This document shows, in pieces, positions 8,641 through 17,097 of a stretch of DNA of 64,000 bases. The DNA is from Bradyrhizobium glycinis (GTDB lineage Bacteria > Pseudomonadota > Alphaproteobacteria > Rhizobiales > Xanthobacteraceae): assembly GCF_016031655.1 (NCBI RefSeq), contig NZ_JACCHQ010000001.1, positions 372,001 to 436,000 of the forward strand. Direction: 5' to 3'. The number at the start of each line of letters is the position of its first letter. Within the stretch, counting starts at the first letter, position 1. A program made the position numbers and the translations under genes. Below the pieces are notes generated by a model. That model was given only the letters and a program-made list of their open reading frames with translations, did not search any database and was not told the origin of the DNA.

Positions 8641-9683
8641 GGGCCGCTGTCACCATTCTCGCCGTCGCGGCGCTGGCCTCGGTGCCGCTCTGGCTGCGCG
8701 ATCCCTATCTGCTCAACGCGCTGATCACGACCGGCATCTTCGTCATCGGCGCGATGAGCCTCAACCTATTGCTCGGCTTCACTGGCCAGCTCAGCCTCGG
8801 TCATATCGCCTTCTTCGGCATCGGCGCCTATGTCAGCGCACTGACATCGCTCGGCTTCGACATCGGCCTGCCCGGAGGCTTTCGGCTGGTTCACACGCCC
8901 TGGCCGCCGATCCTAGGCTTCGTGCTGGCGATCCTGATTGCAGGATTGTGCGGCTATTTCGTCGGTCTGTTGTCGTTCCGTGTCCGCGGTGCCTATTTCG
9001 TCATCGTGACGATCTCCTTTGCCGAGGTGGTCCGGCTGGTCGCGCTGAACTGGGTCGAGCTGACGCAGGGCCCGTTGGCGCTGACCAACATCCCGTTCAT
9101 CGCGCTGCCGTTGCCCGGCCTTGGCGAGCTGACGCTCCGCACGAAGATGCAGAACTACTATCTCGTCCTGGTCGTCGCGCTCATCGCCTATCTCCTGATC
9201 GCGCGCCTCGTTCATTCCCATTTCGGCCGCTCCATGCGTGGCCTGATGGAGAATGAAACGCTCGCCGTCTCCGTCGGCATCGACGTGACCAGGACGCTGA
9301 CGATTGCCGCAGTGATCTCGGCCGCGATCGCCGGTGCGGCCGGAAGCCTCTATGCGCACTACATCCGGATCATCGATCCCGAAGTGTTCGCCTTCATCAA
9401 CACCGTCACCATGGTGATCATGGTCATCAGCGGCGGCAAGGGCTCGCTGGCGGGGCCCGTCGTCGGCGGCCTGATCTTCGGCCTGCTGCCGGTGGCGCTA
9501 CGTCCGGTGATGGCGCCGGAGGCGCAATGGATCGCCTATGGCGGTGTGCTGATCGCCATCCTGTTCGTGTTGCCGCGCGGCATCGTGCCGTCTCTGGCGC
9601 AGCGGTTGACCCGGCGACGGAGCGGGACGACAGCGCTGGCGCCGGTGACGCTCACTGAAACCGGCGCCAAGGAGCCGGCGTGA
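8637..9683 (+). CDS. ABC transporter permease, LivM type (locus A)
   Basis: A 348-residue second permease of the same importer. It shows the LivM signature MSLNLLLGFTGQLSLGHIAFFGIGAYVSAL near residues 37-66, a conserved FRVRGAYFVIVTISFAEVVRL segment, and the coupling region MVISGGKGSLAGPVVGGLIFG. About ten membrane segments are visible. The start ATG overlaps the LivH stop by 4 bp, and the stop overlaps the ATPase gene start region, so all four transporter genes are tightly coupled. Confidence 0.92.
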   Translation: MRAAVTILAVAALASVPLWLRDPYLLNALITTGIFVIGAMSLNLLLGFTGQLSLGHIAFFGIGAYVSALTSLGFDIGLPGGFRLVHTPWPPILGFVLAILIAGLCGYFVGLLSFRVRGAYFVIVTISFAEVVRLVALNWVELTQGPLALTNIPFIALPLPGLGELTLRTKMQNYYLVLVVALIAYLLIARLVHSHFGRSMRGLMENETLAVSVGIDVTRTLTIAAVISAAIAGAAGSLYAHYIRIIDPEVFAFINTVTMVIMVISGGKGSLAGPVVGGLIFGLLPVALRPVMAPEAQWIAYGGVLIAILFVLPRGIVPSLAQRLTRRRSGTTALAPVTLTETGAKEPA

Positions 9684-10465
9684 TGACGGCGCGCAGCATC
9701 GCCATGACCATCGATCAGGTCGCGGTCCGCTTCGGCGGGCTGGTCGCGATCTCCGACATGAGCTTTGAGGTCGGCGAGGGCGAGATCGTCAGTTTGATCG
9801 GGCCGAACGGCGCCGGCAAGACCACCGCCTTCAATGTCATGACGGGCTTCCTGACACCGAGCGCGGGCCGCGTTGCCTATCGCAACACTGCGCTCGCCGG
9901 ATTGAAGCCGCACGAGATCGCCGATCTCGGCCTGATCCGCACCTTCCAGCGCACCAGCGTATTCCCGAACGACACCGTCTACGACAACCTCCTGATCGGC
10001 CTGCACCGGCAGGGCCGGGTGCGGCTGCTCGACGCGATCCTCAGCCTGCCAGGCGCCCGCGCCTCGGAGCGCAAGCTGCGGCAGCGGGCAGGCGAGCTGC
10101 TCGAATGGGTCGGGCTCGAACGCCGCGCCCACGATGCGGCGGGTTCGCTCTCCTACGGCGAGCAGCGCCTGGTCGGTGTCGCGCTGGCGCTGGCGGCGGA
10201 GCCGTCGATGCTGCTGCTCGACGAGCCCGTCTCCGGCATGAACGCCTCGGAGACGCACCGTTTCGTCGAGCTGATCCGTGGCATCCGCGACCGCGGCATC
10301 ACAATTTTGCTGGTCGAGCACGACATGCCGATGGTGATGACAGTCTCGGATCGCATCGTGGTGCTCAACTATGGCCGCATCATCGCGGAAGGGACGCCGG
10401 AGGTGATCCGCAACGATCCTGCGGTGATCGAAGCCTATCTTGGACATGGAGCAGGACGTGCTTGA
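9683..10465 (+). CDS. ABC transporter ATP-binding protein, LivG type (locus A)
   Basis: A 260-residue cytoplasmic ATPase. Walker A is GPNGAGKTT, the Q-loop is in LIRTFQRTSVF, the signature is LSYGEQRLVGVA (a LivG-type variant of LSGGQ), Walker B is MLLLDEP, and the switch His is in LLVEHDM. ATG 9683 has AAGGAG 8 nt upstream; an in-frame GTG at 9680 is also possible. It pairs with the LivF-like ATPase that follows, whose start lies inside its last codons. Confidence 0.92.
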   Translation: MTARSIAMTIDQVAVRFGGLVAISDMSFEVGEGEIVSLIGPNGAGKTTAFNVMTGFLTPSAGRVAYRNTALAGLKPHEIADLGLIRTFQRTSVFPNDTVYDNLLIGLHRQGRVRLLDAILSLPGARASERKLRQRAGELLEWVGLERRAHDAAGSLSYGEQRLVGVALALAAEPSMLLLDEPVSGMNASETHRFVELIRGIRDRGITILLVEHDMPMVMTVSDRIVVLNYGRIIAEGTPEVIRNDPAVIEAYLGHGAGRA

Positions 10466-11162
10466 GATCCGCGACATGGTCTGCGGCTACGGTGGCGTCA
10501 CCGCGCTGCGCGGCATCTCGCTCGACGTGAAAGCCGGCCAGCTGGTCGCCCTGATCGGCGCCAACGGCGCCGGCAAGAGCACGACGCTGCGCGCGATTTC
10601 CGGCCTGGTGCCGCCGCGCTCGGGCCAGATGAAGTTCGAGGGCATCGACATCACCGGCGCGAGGCCGCCGCGCGTGCTGGCGAGCGGCATCGCGCACTGC
10701 CCGGAAGGGCGGCGCGTGTTTCCGCATATGAGCGTCGAGGAAAATCTCGACATGGGGGCTTACCTCCGTCGCGGTTCCGGCGAGATCGTTGCCGATCGCG
10801 ACCGCATCTACTCGGAATTTCCGCGGCTCGCCGAGCGGCGCCGGCAGGCAGCGGGCACGCTGTCGGGCGGCGAGCAGCAGATGCTTGCGATCGGCCGCGC
10901 GCTGATGTCGCGGCCGCGCCTGATCATGTTCGACGAGCCGTCGCTCGGGCTCGCCCCCAATATCGTCGAGCGCACCTTTGCGATCATCCGCGGCATTCGC
11001 GATGCCGGCACCACGGTGCTGCTGGTCGAGCAGAACGCGTTTGCCGCGCTCGAAATGTGCGATCATGCCTATCTGCTCGAGAACGGCCGCATCGTGCTGT
11101 CGGGCGCCGGGACCGAGCTGATCGCGAACGAGCATGTGCGCAAGGCCTATCTCGGTGGGTGA
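10446..11162 (+). CDS. ABC transporter ATP-binding protein, LivF type (locus A)
   Basis: A second ATPase of about 238 residues. Walker A is GANGAGKST, the signature is [15 protein letters not shown], Walker B is LIMFDEP, and the switch histidine position is Gln (VEQNAFAAL), as is usual for LivF. The start is uncertain: TTG 10440, ATG 10446 or GTG 10458 are all in frame and all overlap the LivG stop at 10465. The C-terminus KAYLGG is the normal LivF ending. It completes the HAAT importer of locus A. Confidence 0.9.
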   Translation: MEQDVLEIRDMVCGYGGVTALRGISLDVKAGQLVALIGANGAGKSTTLRAISGLVPPRSGQMKFEGIDITGARPPRVLASGIAHCPEGRRVFPHMSVEENLDMGAYLRRGSGEIVADRDRIYSEFPRLAERRRQAAGTLSGGEQQMLAIGRALMSRPRLIMFDEPSLGLAPNIVERTFAIIRGIRDAGTTVLLVEQNAFAALEMCDHAYLLENGRIVLSGAGTELIANEHVRKAYLGG

Positions 11163-11487
11163 CGACGCCGGGTGGATTCCGGTCTGCGATCTCGACCGGC
11201 TGAAGGCGGAGGCGATCGTCTGCGTCGCCGGGCGCGACCTGCTCGTGATCTGGAACGAGGGCGACGTCGTCGCCTGCGAACGGGCGTGCCCGCACGAACA
11301 GGCGGATCTGGCGTTGGGGCAGGTGACGGCAGGGCGGCTCCGTTGTCCCCGCCATGCGGCATCATTCGATTTGCGCGACGGCGCGATCAGTGCGGGCTGG
11401 CCGAGCCGGCCGCTGCGGCTTTATCCAGCTCGGATCATGGGCGAGCGAATCTGGATCGAGCTGCAGGAGCGGCAGCCTGGGCGATGA
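11155..11487 (+). CDS. Small Rieske [2Fe-2S] protein
   Basis: A soluble Rieske-type ferredoxin of about 110 residues with the full cluster motif CPH (C-x-H) and CPRH (C-x2-H), 16 residues apart, followed by ASFDLRDG. The GTG start at 11155 overlaps the LivF stop; an in-frame ATG at 11134 lies deeper inside LivF. No Rieske oxygenase or reductase is in the window, so its partner is unclear. It may feed electrons to an oxygenase elsewhere or serve the operon's hydroxylase. Having such a protein as the last gene of an importer operon is unusual. Family call is firm, role unknown. Confidence 0.85.
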   Translation: MGDDAGWIPVCDLDRLKAEAIVCVAGRDLLVIWNEGDVVACERACPHEQADLALGQVTAGRLRCPRHAASFDLRDGAISAGWPSRPLRLYPARIMGERIWIELQERQPGR

Positions 11488-11507
11488 TGACATCATGCCC
11501 CTGTTTT
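11479..11507 (+). terminator. Candidate intrinsic terminator overlapping the Rieske stop codon
   Basis: GGGC-G-ATGATG, one A, then CATCAT-GCCC forms a stem of about ten pairs at 11479-11500 with one bulged G, followed by CTGTTTT. The Rieske TGA (11485-11487) lies within the stem. It sits at the end of the 11-kb + strand operon, facing the - strand genes that end at 11612. The T tract is short, so termination may be partial. Confidence 0.5.
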
Positions 11508-11611
11508 GCCCGACGAGTCAAAGCGGTGGCGGCTATGTCGATTGATCCTCAAAAAAATTCGTCTTTGGAAACAACGGCATCGCTACTGTGCATGGGGTTG
11601 TTTTCGCGCTT
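11488..11611. repeat. Convergent intergenic spacer, probable dispersed repeat
   Basis: This 124-bp gap between convergent operons holds no gene. The segments CATGCCCCTGTTTTGCCCGA (11494-11513) and TGCATGGGGTTGTTTTCGCG (11588-11607) look to me, from memory, like an intergenic sequence recurring in Bradyrhizobium chromosomes. The second copy runs directly to the stop codon of the - strand hydrolase. There is no second copy elsewhere in this window, so the repeat claim rests on recall. Confidence 0.35.
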
Positions 11612-12472
11612 TTAGTCCAGCAGCCGCCGCGCGGCCTCCACCAGGACTCCGTCCGGTCGGCGCAGAGCCTCGAGAATGGTGAAATGGTCGGCGCCCTCGA
11701 CCGAGATGAGCTTGCCCGGCGCTCCCGCCGCCTCGCGCTTGTCGGAGAGATTGATTGAATCGCAAACGAGCGCCGGCAGTTCGCTGCTGCCATAGGCGAT
11801 GTCGAGGCGCTTCCGGGTGACGGGCAGGCGCAGCGGCGACAGCGTGGCGATCTCCTCGTCCGTCAGCTTCAGCGCGTCGTTCAATCCCGTATCGCGGATC
11901 GGCGCGAGATCGTAGACGCCGGAGAGCGCGAGCCCCGCATGGACACGCGGATGATCCAGCGCCATCGCAGCAAGATGGGCGCCGGCGGACCAGCCCGACA
12001 GCACGACCGGTCCGGCAACGCCGTAGGACGCGCCATGCGCCGCGAGCCAGTCGAGCGCGCGCGGGATCTCGGCGACGATGTCGCTGAGGGACACCTCGGG
12101 TGCCAGCGAATAGCCGGGGATCGCAACCGACCAGCCATGCGCGGCGACGCCTTCGACCAGCATGGCGAACAGCTCGCGCGAATTGCGCTGCCAGTAGCCG
12201 CCATGCAGGAACACCAGGCAGGGCGCTTCAGGCTCCGCGGCCGGGTAGAGGTCAATCTTGTTGTTGGGCCGCTCGCCATAGGGCAAGTCGAGATGAGACT
12301 TGAGCGTGCCCCGCAGCCGGCTTGAGGCTTCGTTGCGCTCGGCGATCAGGGCCGGGCTGTTCTTGACCGCCGCGTTGTTGTCATAGGCCGCACTACGCTC
12401 CGCCCGGGACAGCTCGGTCCAGCGATCGCGGGGGTCGAGCGGCCGAATTGTCGAATGAGCGTTCTCAACCAT
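11612..12472 (-). CDS. Alpha/beta hydrolase (esterase/formamidase-like)
   Basis: A 286-residue cytoplasmic alpha/beta hydrolase. HGGYWQ near residues 89-94 is the oxyanion-hole motif of the alpha/beta-hydrolase-3 and arylformamidase-like group, GWSAGAH near 158-164 holds the nucleophile Ser, and GADHFTILEAL near the C-terminus holds the catalytic His. The N-terminal segment AAYDNNAAVKNS resembles kynurenine-formamidase-like proteins. It is the last gene of a - strand operon after the MFS transporter and amidase, suggesting hydrolysis of an imported ester or formamide. Substrate not determined. Confidence 0.85.
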   Translation of the reverse strand: MVENAHSTIRPLDPRDRWTELSRAERSAAYDNNAAVKNSPALIAERNEASSRLRGTLKSHLDLPYGERPNNKIDLYPAAEPEAPCLVFLHGGYWQRNSRELFAMLVEGVAAHGWSVAIPGYSLAPEVSLSDIVAEIPRALDWLAAHGASYGVAGPVVLSGWSAGAHLAAMALDHPRVHAGLALSGVYDLAPIRDTGLNDALKLTDEEIATLSPLRLPVTRKRLDIAYGSSELPALVCDSINLSDKREAAGAPGKLISVEGADHFTILEALRRPDGVLVEAARRLLD

Positions 12473-12496
12473 AGGAGTCTCCGTTTGCGTCAGGCA

Positions 12497-13864
12497 CTAC
12501 GCTCTCAAGATCGCTTCGATCTCTTGCGCTGCTGCGAGGAGCGAGCGGTCTTGTCCGCGCGCCGCGATGATCTGAAGGCCGAAGGGAAGCCCGCGCCGAT
12601 CCGTTCCGCACGGAATCGAAATCGCCGGCAGGCGGGCATGATTGACGAAGGGCGTGAACACCGCATGGGCACGCGGGCTTGCGGGTTTTCCACCGATCAT
12701 ATCAGGGCCGAGCTGCATCAGCGGCCAGGCGACGCACGGGACGGTCGGCGCCAGCAGCAGGTCAATTTCGGTGAAGAAGGCGGCGAAGGCGTTGGCGATC
12801 GCGGTGCTCGCAAGCAGCGCTGCAGCGACCTCCGCACCCGACCAGGTGAGACCTCGCTCGATCTGCTTGGCGATGTCAGGATCGAAGACAGTCGGATCCT
12901 TGCGAAAGGTATCGCCGTGGAGTGCCGCAAGACCCGCATGCTGCAGCGGCATGATCGCATCCTCCGTGGCGCCTGCCGGCCAGAGGGGATCGCGTCGTGT
13001 GATGCGCAGACCTGCTGCGGAGAGCCGGTCGACGGCGGCGGCGAGGCCATTCGCGACGACGTCGTCGACCGCGACGTCGAGACCAAGGCGCGGCGAGAAC
13101 GCGATGCGCTGACTGCCGATGTCTTTGGCCTGCTGCGTAACGACGGCAGACTCCGGATCGCGCGGATCGGCGCCGACCATGGCTTCAAACGCCAGCGCGA
13201 TGTCGGCCGTATCAGTTGCGATCGGCGCGACCACGGAGAGGCCGAAGAACGGTTCGGCGAAGCCGGGCCCATAGGGGATCGCGCCGTAGGACGGCTTGAA
13301 GCCGGCGACGCCGACATGGGCCGGCGGCCTGCGGCTGGAGCCGCCTGCATCGGTGCCGATCGCGAGCGGCACCAGGCCGGCCGCAACCGCTGCGGCCGGG
13401 CCGCCCGATGAACCGCCGGGCGTCAAAGTGGGATCGAGCGGATGCCGGGTTGGCCCATACAGCTGCGAGGTCGTGACGCCCTTGCAGGCGAACTCCGAGG
13501 TCGCGCCGATCCCGACGACGACCGCACCGGCCTTGCGCAGCCGCTCGACCGCGATGGCATCGCGCGGTGCGATGAACTCGCAGAACAGGCGCGAGCCCTG
13601 CGTCACGCGCCAGCCGCCGATCCAGATGTTGTCCTTGACGATCACCGGCACGCCGGCGAGGGGCATGGTCTCGCCCATGCGCAGGCGGTCATCGACCTCC
13701 GCAGCATCCGCCAGCGTGCGCGCCGGAGCGATCGTGACGACCGCGTTCAAGGCCTCGGCGGCCTCGATGCGGCCGAGCGCGGCCTTCGCGATCTCGACAG
13801 CACTGGTCCGCCCGGCGCTGACGTCGGCAGCGATCTCGCGCGCGCTATTTGTCCGCGTCGTCAT
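12497..13864 (-). CDS. Amidase-signature-family hydrolase (locus B)
   Basis: A 455-residue amidase-signature enzyme that cleaves linear amide bonds with a Ser-cisSer-Lys triad. The Lys is in GVPVIVKDN near residue 77, the cis-Ser is in the Gly/Ser loop PGGSSGGPAAAVAAG, and the nucleophile Ser is in GTDAGGSSRRP. The C-terminus LPFGLQIIA is typical. Length is normal. Its start overlaps the upstream MFS gene by 20 bp and the hydrolase gene follows 24 bp later, so the three form one operon read from 15053 downwards. Confidence 0.9.
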   Translation of the reverse strand: MTTRTNSAREIAADVSAGRTSAVEIAKAALGRIEAAEALNAVVTIAPARTLADAAEVDDRLRMGETMPLAGVPVIVKDNIWIGGWRVTQGSRLFCEFIAPRDAIAVERLRKAGAVVVGIGATSEFACKGVTTSQLYGPTRHPLDPTLTPGGSSGGPAAAVAAGLVPLAIGTDAGGSSRRPPAHVGVAGFKPSYGAIPYGPGFAEPFFGLSVVAPIATDTADIALAFEAMVGADPRDPESAVVTQQAKDIGSQRIAFSPRLGLDVAVDDVVANGLAAAVDRLSAAGLRITRRDPLWPAGATEDAIMPLQHAGLAALHGDTFRKDPTVFDPDIAKQIERGLTWSGAEVAAALLASTAIANAFAAFFTEIDLLLAPTVPCVAWPLMQLGPDMIGGKPASPRAHAVFTPFVNHARLPAISIPCGTDRRGLPFGLQIIAARGQDRSLLAAAQEIEAILRA

Positions 13865-15053
13865 GGCCTCCCCACATCAATGCCAATGTGCCGCCGAGGG
13901 CAAGGCACGCCAGGGCGAAGAAGCCCGCGCCAAGGCTCGCCACGCCATCCAGGACCGACACCAGCGCGGGTGCGGCAAGGAGGCCGGCATAGGACGCGGT
14001 CAGCACCGCGCCGGTGGTCTCGCCGATCCGCTCTTGCGGGGCGAGGCGCGCGATCTCGGCGACGAAGACGCCGTTCCAGCCGGACGCCGTCAGGCCGAAC
14101 AATGCGGCAATGATGAATTGTCCGCTGCGCCCGAGTGAAGCGCCATTCAGGCCGAGCAGCGCGGCGCAGAAGGCCATGCCGAGGCCGATGACGACGAGAA
14201 CGGCGCGCGAGGCATCGAGCCGCATGGCGACATAGCCCCAGCCGAGACGGCCGACGAGGCCGCCGGCTTGTGCGCAGGCGAGCGCCATGCCGGCTTCGAT
14301 ATGGCTGAGGCCGAGCTCGCGTGTGCCGAGCGTGACGAAGACCGTGTTGAGCGACACCTGCATCGCGCTGAACGGCATCGAGGCCAGCGCCAGCATCGCG
14401 ATCCGACGGTCTGCGATCACCAGCGCCAGCCGCGCTTGGAGATCGAGCTTCGGCGGCGGGGCGACTTTGCCGGCATAGGCCGGCCGCAACCGTTCGAACA
14501 GCGCGATCGCCAGTAGCGCCAAGGCAGCAACGGCCGCATAGCACCAGACCGGTCCGAGCGCGATGGCGATCGCGGGCAGGGCCAGCGAGCCGCAGACCGC
14601 ACCGATCTGGTTGCCGGTCTGGCGCACCGAGAACACGAAGGCGCGCCGCTCGGCGGTCACGAGGCGCGCCAGCAGCGCTGCGCTCGCCGGCGTCTCCGGC
14701 CCCATGGCAAGGCCGATGCAGACGCCCGCGGCCAGCAGCGCGGCGCTCGTTCCGAGCGAAGCCAGGGCCATGCCGACGACGATGGCCGCCGCGCACAGGC
14801 TCGCGATCCGCAGCGAGCCAAGGCGCGCGATGAAGCCGCCGCCCCAGAACGAGGCGGGGATGCCGACCGCGAATACGGCGGCGGAGAACATCGAGAGCTG
14901 CCAGACCTCGATATGGGCGCGCGGGGCGACCACGCCGGGCGCGAACAAGGCCAGCGCGACCAGGGCCTGCAGCGCGGTCATCGCCCCCAAAGCAGGCAAC
15001 AGGGCCGGCAGCAATGCCGGTGCTGGCCGAGCGGCCGTGTTTCCGTCTACCAT
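13845..15053 (-). CDS. MFS transporter
   Basis: A 402-residue inner-membrane carrier with about twelve hydrophobic segments and an ordinary MFS layout. The conserved loop between helices 2 and 3 reads GGGFIARLGSLR near residues 71-82, and a second copy of this motif (GRLGWGYVAMRLD) follows the central cytoplasmic loop, marking the duplicated six-helix halves. It overlaps the downstream amidase gene by 20 bp, so it probably imports that enzyme's substrate or exports a product. No particular substrate subfamily is recognised. Confidence 0.88.
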   Translation of the reverse strand: MVDGNTAARPAPALLPALLPALGAMTALQALVALALFAPGVVAPRAHIEVWQLSMFSAAVFAVGIPASFWGGGFIARLGSLRIASLCAAAIVVGMALASLGTSAALLAAGVCIGLAMGPETPASAALLARLVTAERRAFVFSVRQTGNQIGAVCGSLALPAIAIALGPVWCYAAVAALALLAIALFERLRPAYAGKVAPPPKLDLQARLALVIADRRIAMLALASMPFSAMQVSLNTVFVTLGTRELGLSHIEAGMALACAQAGGLVGRLGWGYVAMRLDASRAVLVVIGLGMAFCAALLGLNGASLGRSGQFIIAALFGLTASGWNGVFVAEIARLAPQERIGETTGAVLTASYAGLLAAPALVSVLDGVASLGAGFFALACLALGGTLALMWGGHDDADK

Positions 15054-15079
15054 GGCGGCGTGCTCATGGGAGGAACATT

Positions 15080-15415
15080 GTGGCAGGCGGTATTTCCATT
15101 CACGCAGTCGACGTCGCGAGCGGACGGCCCGCGCAGGGGCTGCGCGTCGAGATCTGGCGGATCGATCCGGATTCCCAGCGCATCGCCGACGGGCGGCTCG
15201 GCGCGAGCGGCGTGCTTGATCATGCCGTCGCGCAGGGTGCCGGTGTGACGGAAGGCGAGTACGAGGTGCTGTTTCATCTCGGCGAGTTCTTTGGCGAGCG
15301 CGACGGCTTCCTCACCGTGACGCCGTTCCGCTTTCGCATCAAGAACGTTGATGAGCATTTTCATCTGCCGCTGAAATTCACGCGCTGGGGCTATTCGCTG
15401 TTCCGCGGCGCCTGA
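15080..15415 (+). CDS. uraH: Hydroxyisourate hydrolase / transthyretin-like protein
   Basis: A 111-residue transthyretin-related protein. In purine breakdown this family hydrolyses 5-hydroxyisourate, made by urate oxidase. The N-terminal SIHAVDVASGRPAQGL (His8), R39 in ADGRLG and HFHLPL near the C-terminus (His95) match the family. The C-terminal signature, normally YRGS, here reads FRGA, losing the Tyr and terminal Ser used in catalysis. GTG 15080 is chosen for its GGGAGGA site 5 nt away. No urate oxidase or OHCU decarboxylase gene is nearby. It may be an isourate hydrolase or a relative with altered activity. Confidence 0.8.
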   Translation: MAGGISIHAVDVASGRPAQGLRVEIWRIDPDSQRIADGRLGASGVLDHAVAQGAGVTEGEYEVLFHLGEFFGERDGFLTVTPFRFRIKNVDEHFHLPLKFTRWGYSLFRGA

Positions 15416-16234
15416 TCAGTTGGTCAGCCGCCGCGACAGGCCGGTGACGCGCTCCATGACCGCGACCAGCGCGATGGTGGCGATGATCAGCACGCCCGAG
15501 AGTGCCGCGATGGTGACATCCAGCTTGCCTTCGAGATCCTGCCACATCCGGATCGGCAGCATGTCGGTGGCGGCATCGCGCAGGAACAGCGACACCGGCA
15601 CGTTGTCGAACGACGACATGAAGGCGATGAAGGCGCCGGCGATGATGCCCGGCCGGATCAGCGGCAGCACAATGCGCCGGAACGTGTAGAGGCGGCTCGC
15701 GCCGAGCACGGCCGAGCTTTCGAGCAGGGTCGGCTCGAGCTGGGCCAGCGCTGCAACCGTGTTGCGCACCACATAGGGCACGCAGACCACGGTATGCCCG
15801 ATCACCAGCGTCAGCGGCGACACCGGCAGGCCGACCAGCGAGAACAGCATCAGCGCAGCGAGGCCGAAGGCGAGCGCGGGCAGCACCAGCGGCGACATGA
15901 AGAGGGAATCGAGCAGCCGCGCCGACAGCGTCCGTGACCGCGAGATCGCGAGCGCTGCGGCGACGCCGAGCACGACGGACAAGCCGGTCGCCCACAGCGC
16001 GACGATCAGGCTGTTCTTGGCGGCGAAGTGCAGCTGCCACGCATTCCACAGCTCGACGTACCAACGCAGCGAATAGCCGGGTGGCGGAAAGCGCAGCGAG
16101 AAGCCGCTGGTGAAGGAGACGATCAGCACCACGAGCGAGGGGGCGATGATGATAAGAAGCGCGATCACCGCGATCACGGTCATGACGAGCTCGAAGCTGA
16201 TCGCCTCGAGCGTGCGCTTGCGGCCGCTCATCAT
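15416..16234 (-). CDS. ABC transporter permease, PotC type (locus B)
   Basis: A 272-residue BPD-type inner-membrane permease with about six hydrophobic helices. The EAA loop reads LESSAVLGASRLYTFRRIVLPLIRPGI near residues 178-204, the contact site for the ATPase, followed by FMSSFDNVPVSLFL as in PotC/spermidine-type permeases. Its start overlaps the other permease by 4 bp. Its stop directly abuts the stop of the convergent hydroxyisourate-hydrolase-like gene, with no base between them. Confidence 0.9.
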   Translation of the reverse strand: MMSGRKRTLEAISFELVMTVIAVIALLIIIAPSLVVLIVSFTSGFSLRFPPPGYSLRWYVELWNAWQLHFAAKNSLIVALWATGLSVVLGVAAALAISRSRTLSARLLDSLFMSPLVLPALAFGLAALMLFSLVGLPVSPLTLVIGHTVVCVPYVVRNTVAALAQLEPTLLESSAVLGASRLYTFRRIVLPLIRPGIIAGAFIAFMSSFDNVPVSLFLRDAATDMLPIRMWQDLEGKLDVTIAALSGVLIIATIALVAVMERVTGLSRRLTN

Positions 16235-17094
16235 GCGCCTCCATAGCCGCGCGACATGCGGCCGAGCGTGGTGAAGACCGAGACGACCGCGAGCACGGCA
16301 AGCAGGAAGATGATCGAGATCGCGGCCGCAAACGGCCAGTTCTGCAGCGTCGAGGCCTGCTGGTAGAGATACATCGGCATGAACAGCATCTGCCCGCCGC
16401 CGATCAGCGACTGGGTGATGAAGGCGGTGATCGAGGCGGCATAGGTCAGCGTGCAGCCGGCGATGACGCCCGGCAGCGACAGCGGCAGCACGATTCGGAA
16501 GAAGGTGCGCCAGCTTCCGGCGCCGAGCGAGCAGGAGGCATCGTCGAGATTGGGATCGATGCGGCCGAGCGCGGTGATCAGCGGCAGCGTCATCAAGGGC
16601 ATCTGCACCTGTGCCAGCGCGATCACCACGCCGAACTGGGTGTAGAGCAGTTTTAGCGGGGTATCGATTAGGCCGAGTGATTGCAGCGTCGCATTGATGA
16701 TGCCCTGACGCCCGAGGATGACGATCCAGGCGAAGGTCCGGACCACGACGCTGGTCAGAAGCGGCAGTAGCACGATCAGGATGATGACGGTCTGAAGCTT
16801 TGGCCCGACCCGCTGGTACAGCCAGGCGATGGGAAAGCCGAGCACGAGGCAGACGGCCGTCACCTCGGCGCCCAGCAGCAGCGTCGAGCCGAGCACGCCG
16901 AGGCTGAACGGATCAGTGAGGAAGTGAAGGTATTGGCCGAGCCCCCAATGGAGCCCGGCCGTGTCATTGTGCAGCGAGAGCCAGAACAATTGCAGCAGCG
17001 GCGCGACGAAGAAGACCAGGAAGAACAGCGCCAGCGGCGCAGCCAATCCCATTCCGTAGGACGTCACGTCCCGTGCTGCCGGTGCTGCGCCCAT
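16231..17094 (-). CDS. ABC transporter permease, PotB type (locus B)
   Basis: A 287-residue partner permease of the PotB family with six predicted membrane segments. It has a long first periplasmic region (LSLHNDTAGLHWGLGQYLHFL) and the EAA loop DDASCSLGAGSWRTFFRIVLPLSLPGV. It starts just 3 bp after the binding-protein stop and runs 4 bp into the next permease. Order of transcription is ATPase, binding protein, PotB, PotC, a common layout for polyamine/opine-like importers in rhizobia. Confidence 0.9.
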   Translation of the reverse strand: MGAAPAARDVTSYGMGLAAPLALFFLVFFVAPLLQLFWLSLHNDTAGLHWGLGQYLHFLTDPFSLGVLGSTLLLGAEVTAVCLVLGFPIAWLYQRVGPKLQTVIILIVLLPLLTSVVVRTFAWIVILGRQGIINATLQSLGLIDTPLKLLYTQFGVVIALAQVQMPLMTLPLITALGRIDPNLDDASCSLGAGSWRTFFRIVLPLSLPGVIAGCTLTYAASITAFITQSLIGGGQMLFMPMYLYQQASTLQNWPFAAAISIIFLLAVLAVVSVFTTLGRMSRGYGGA

Positions 17095-17097
17095 GGT

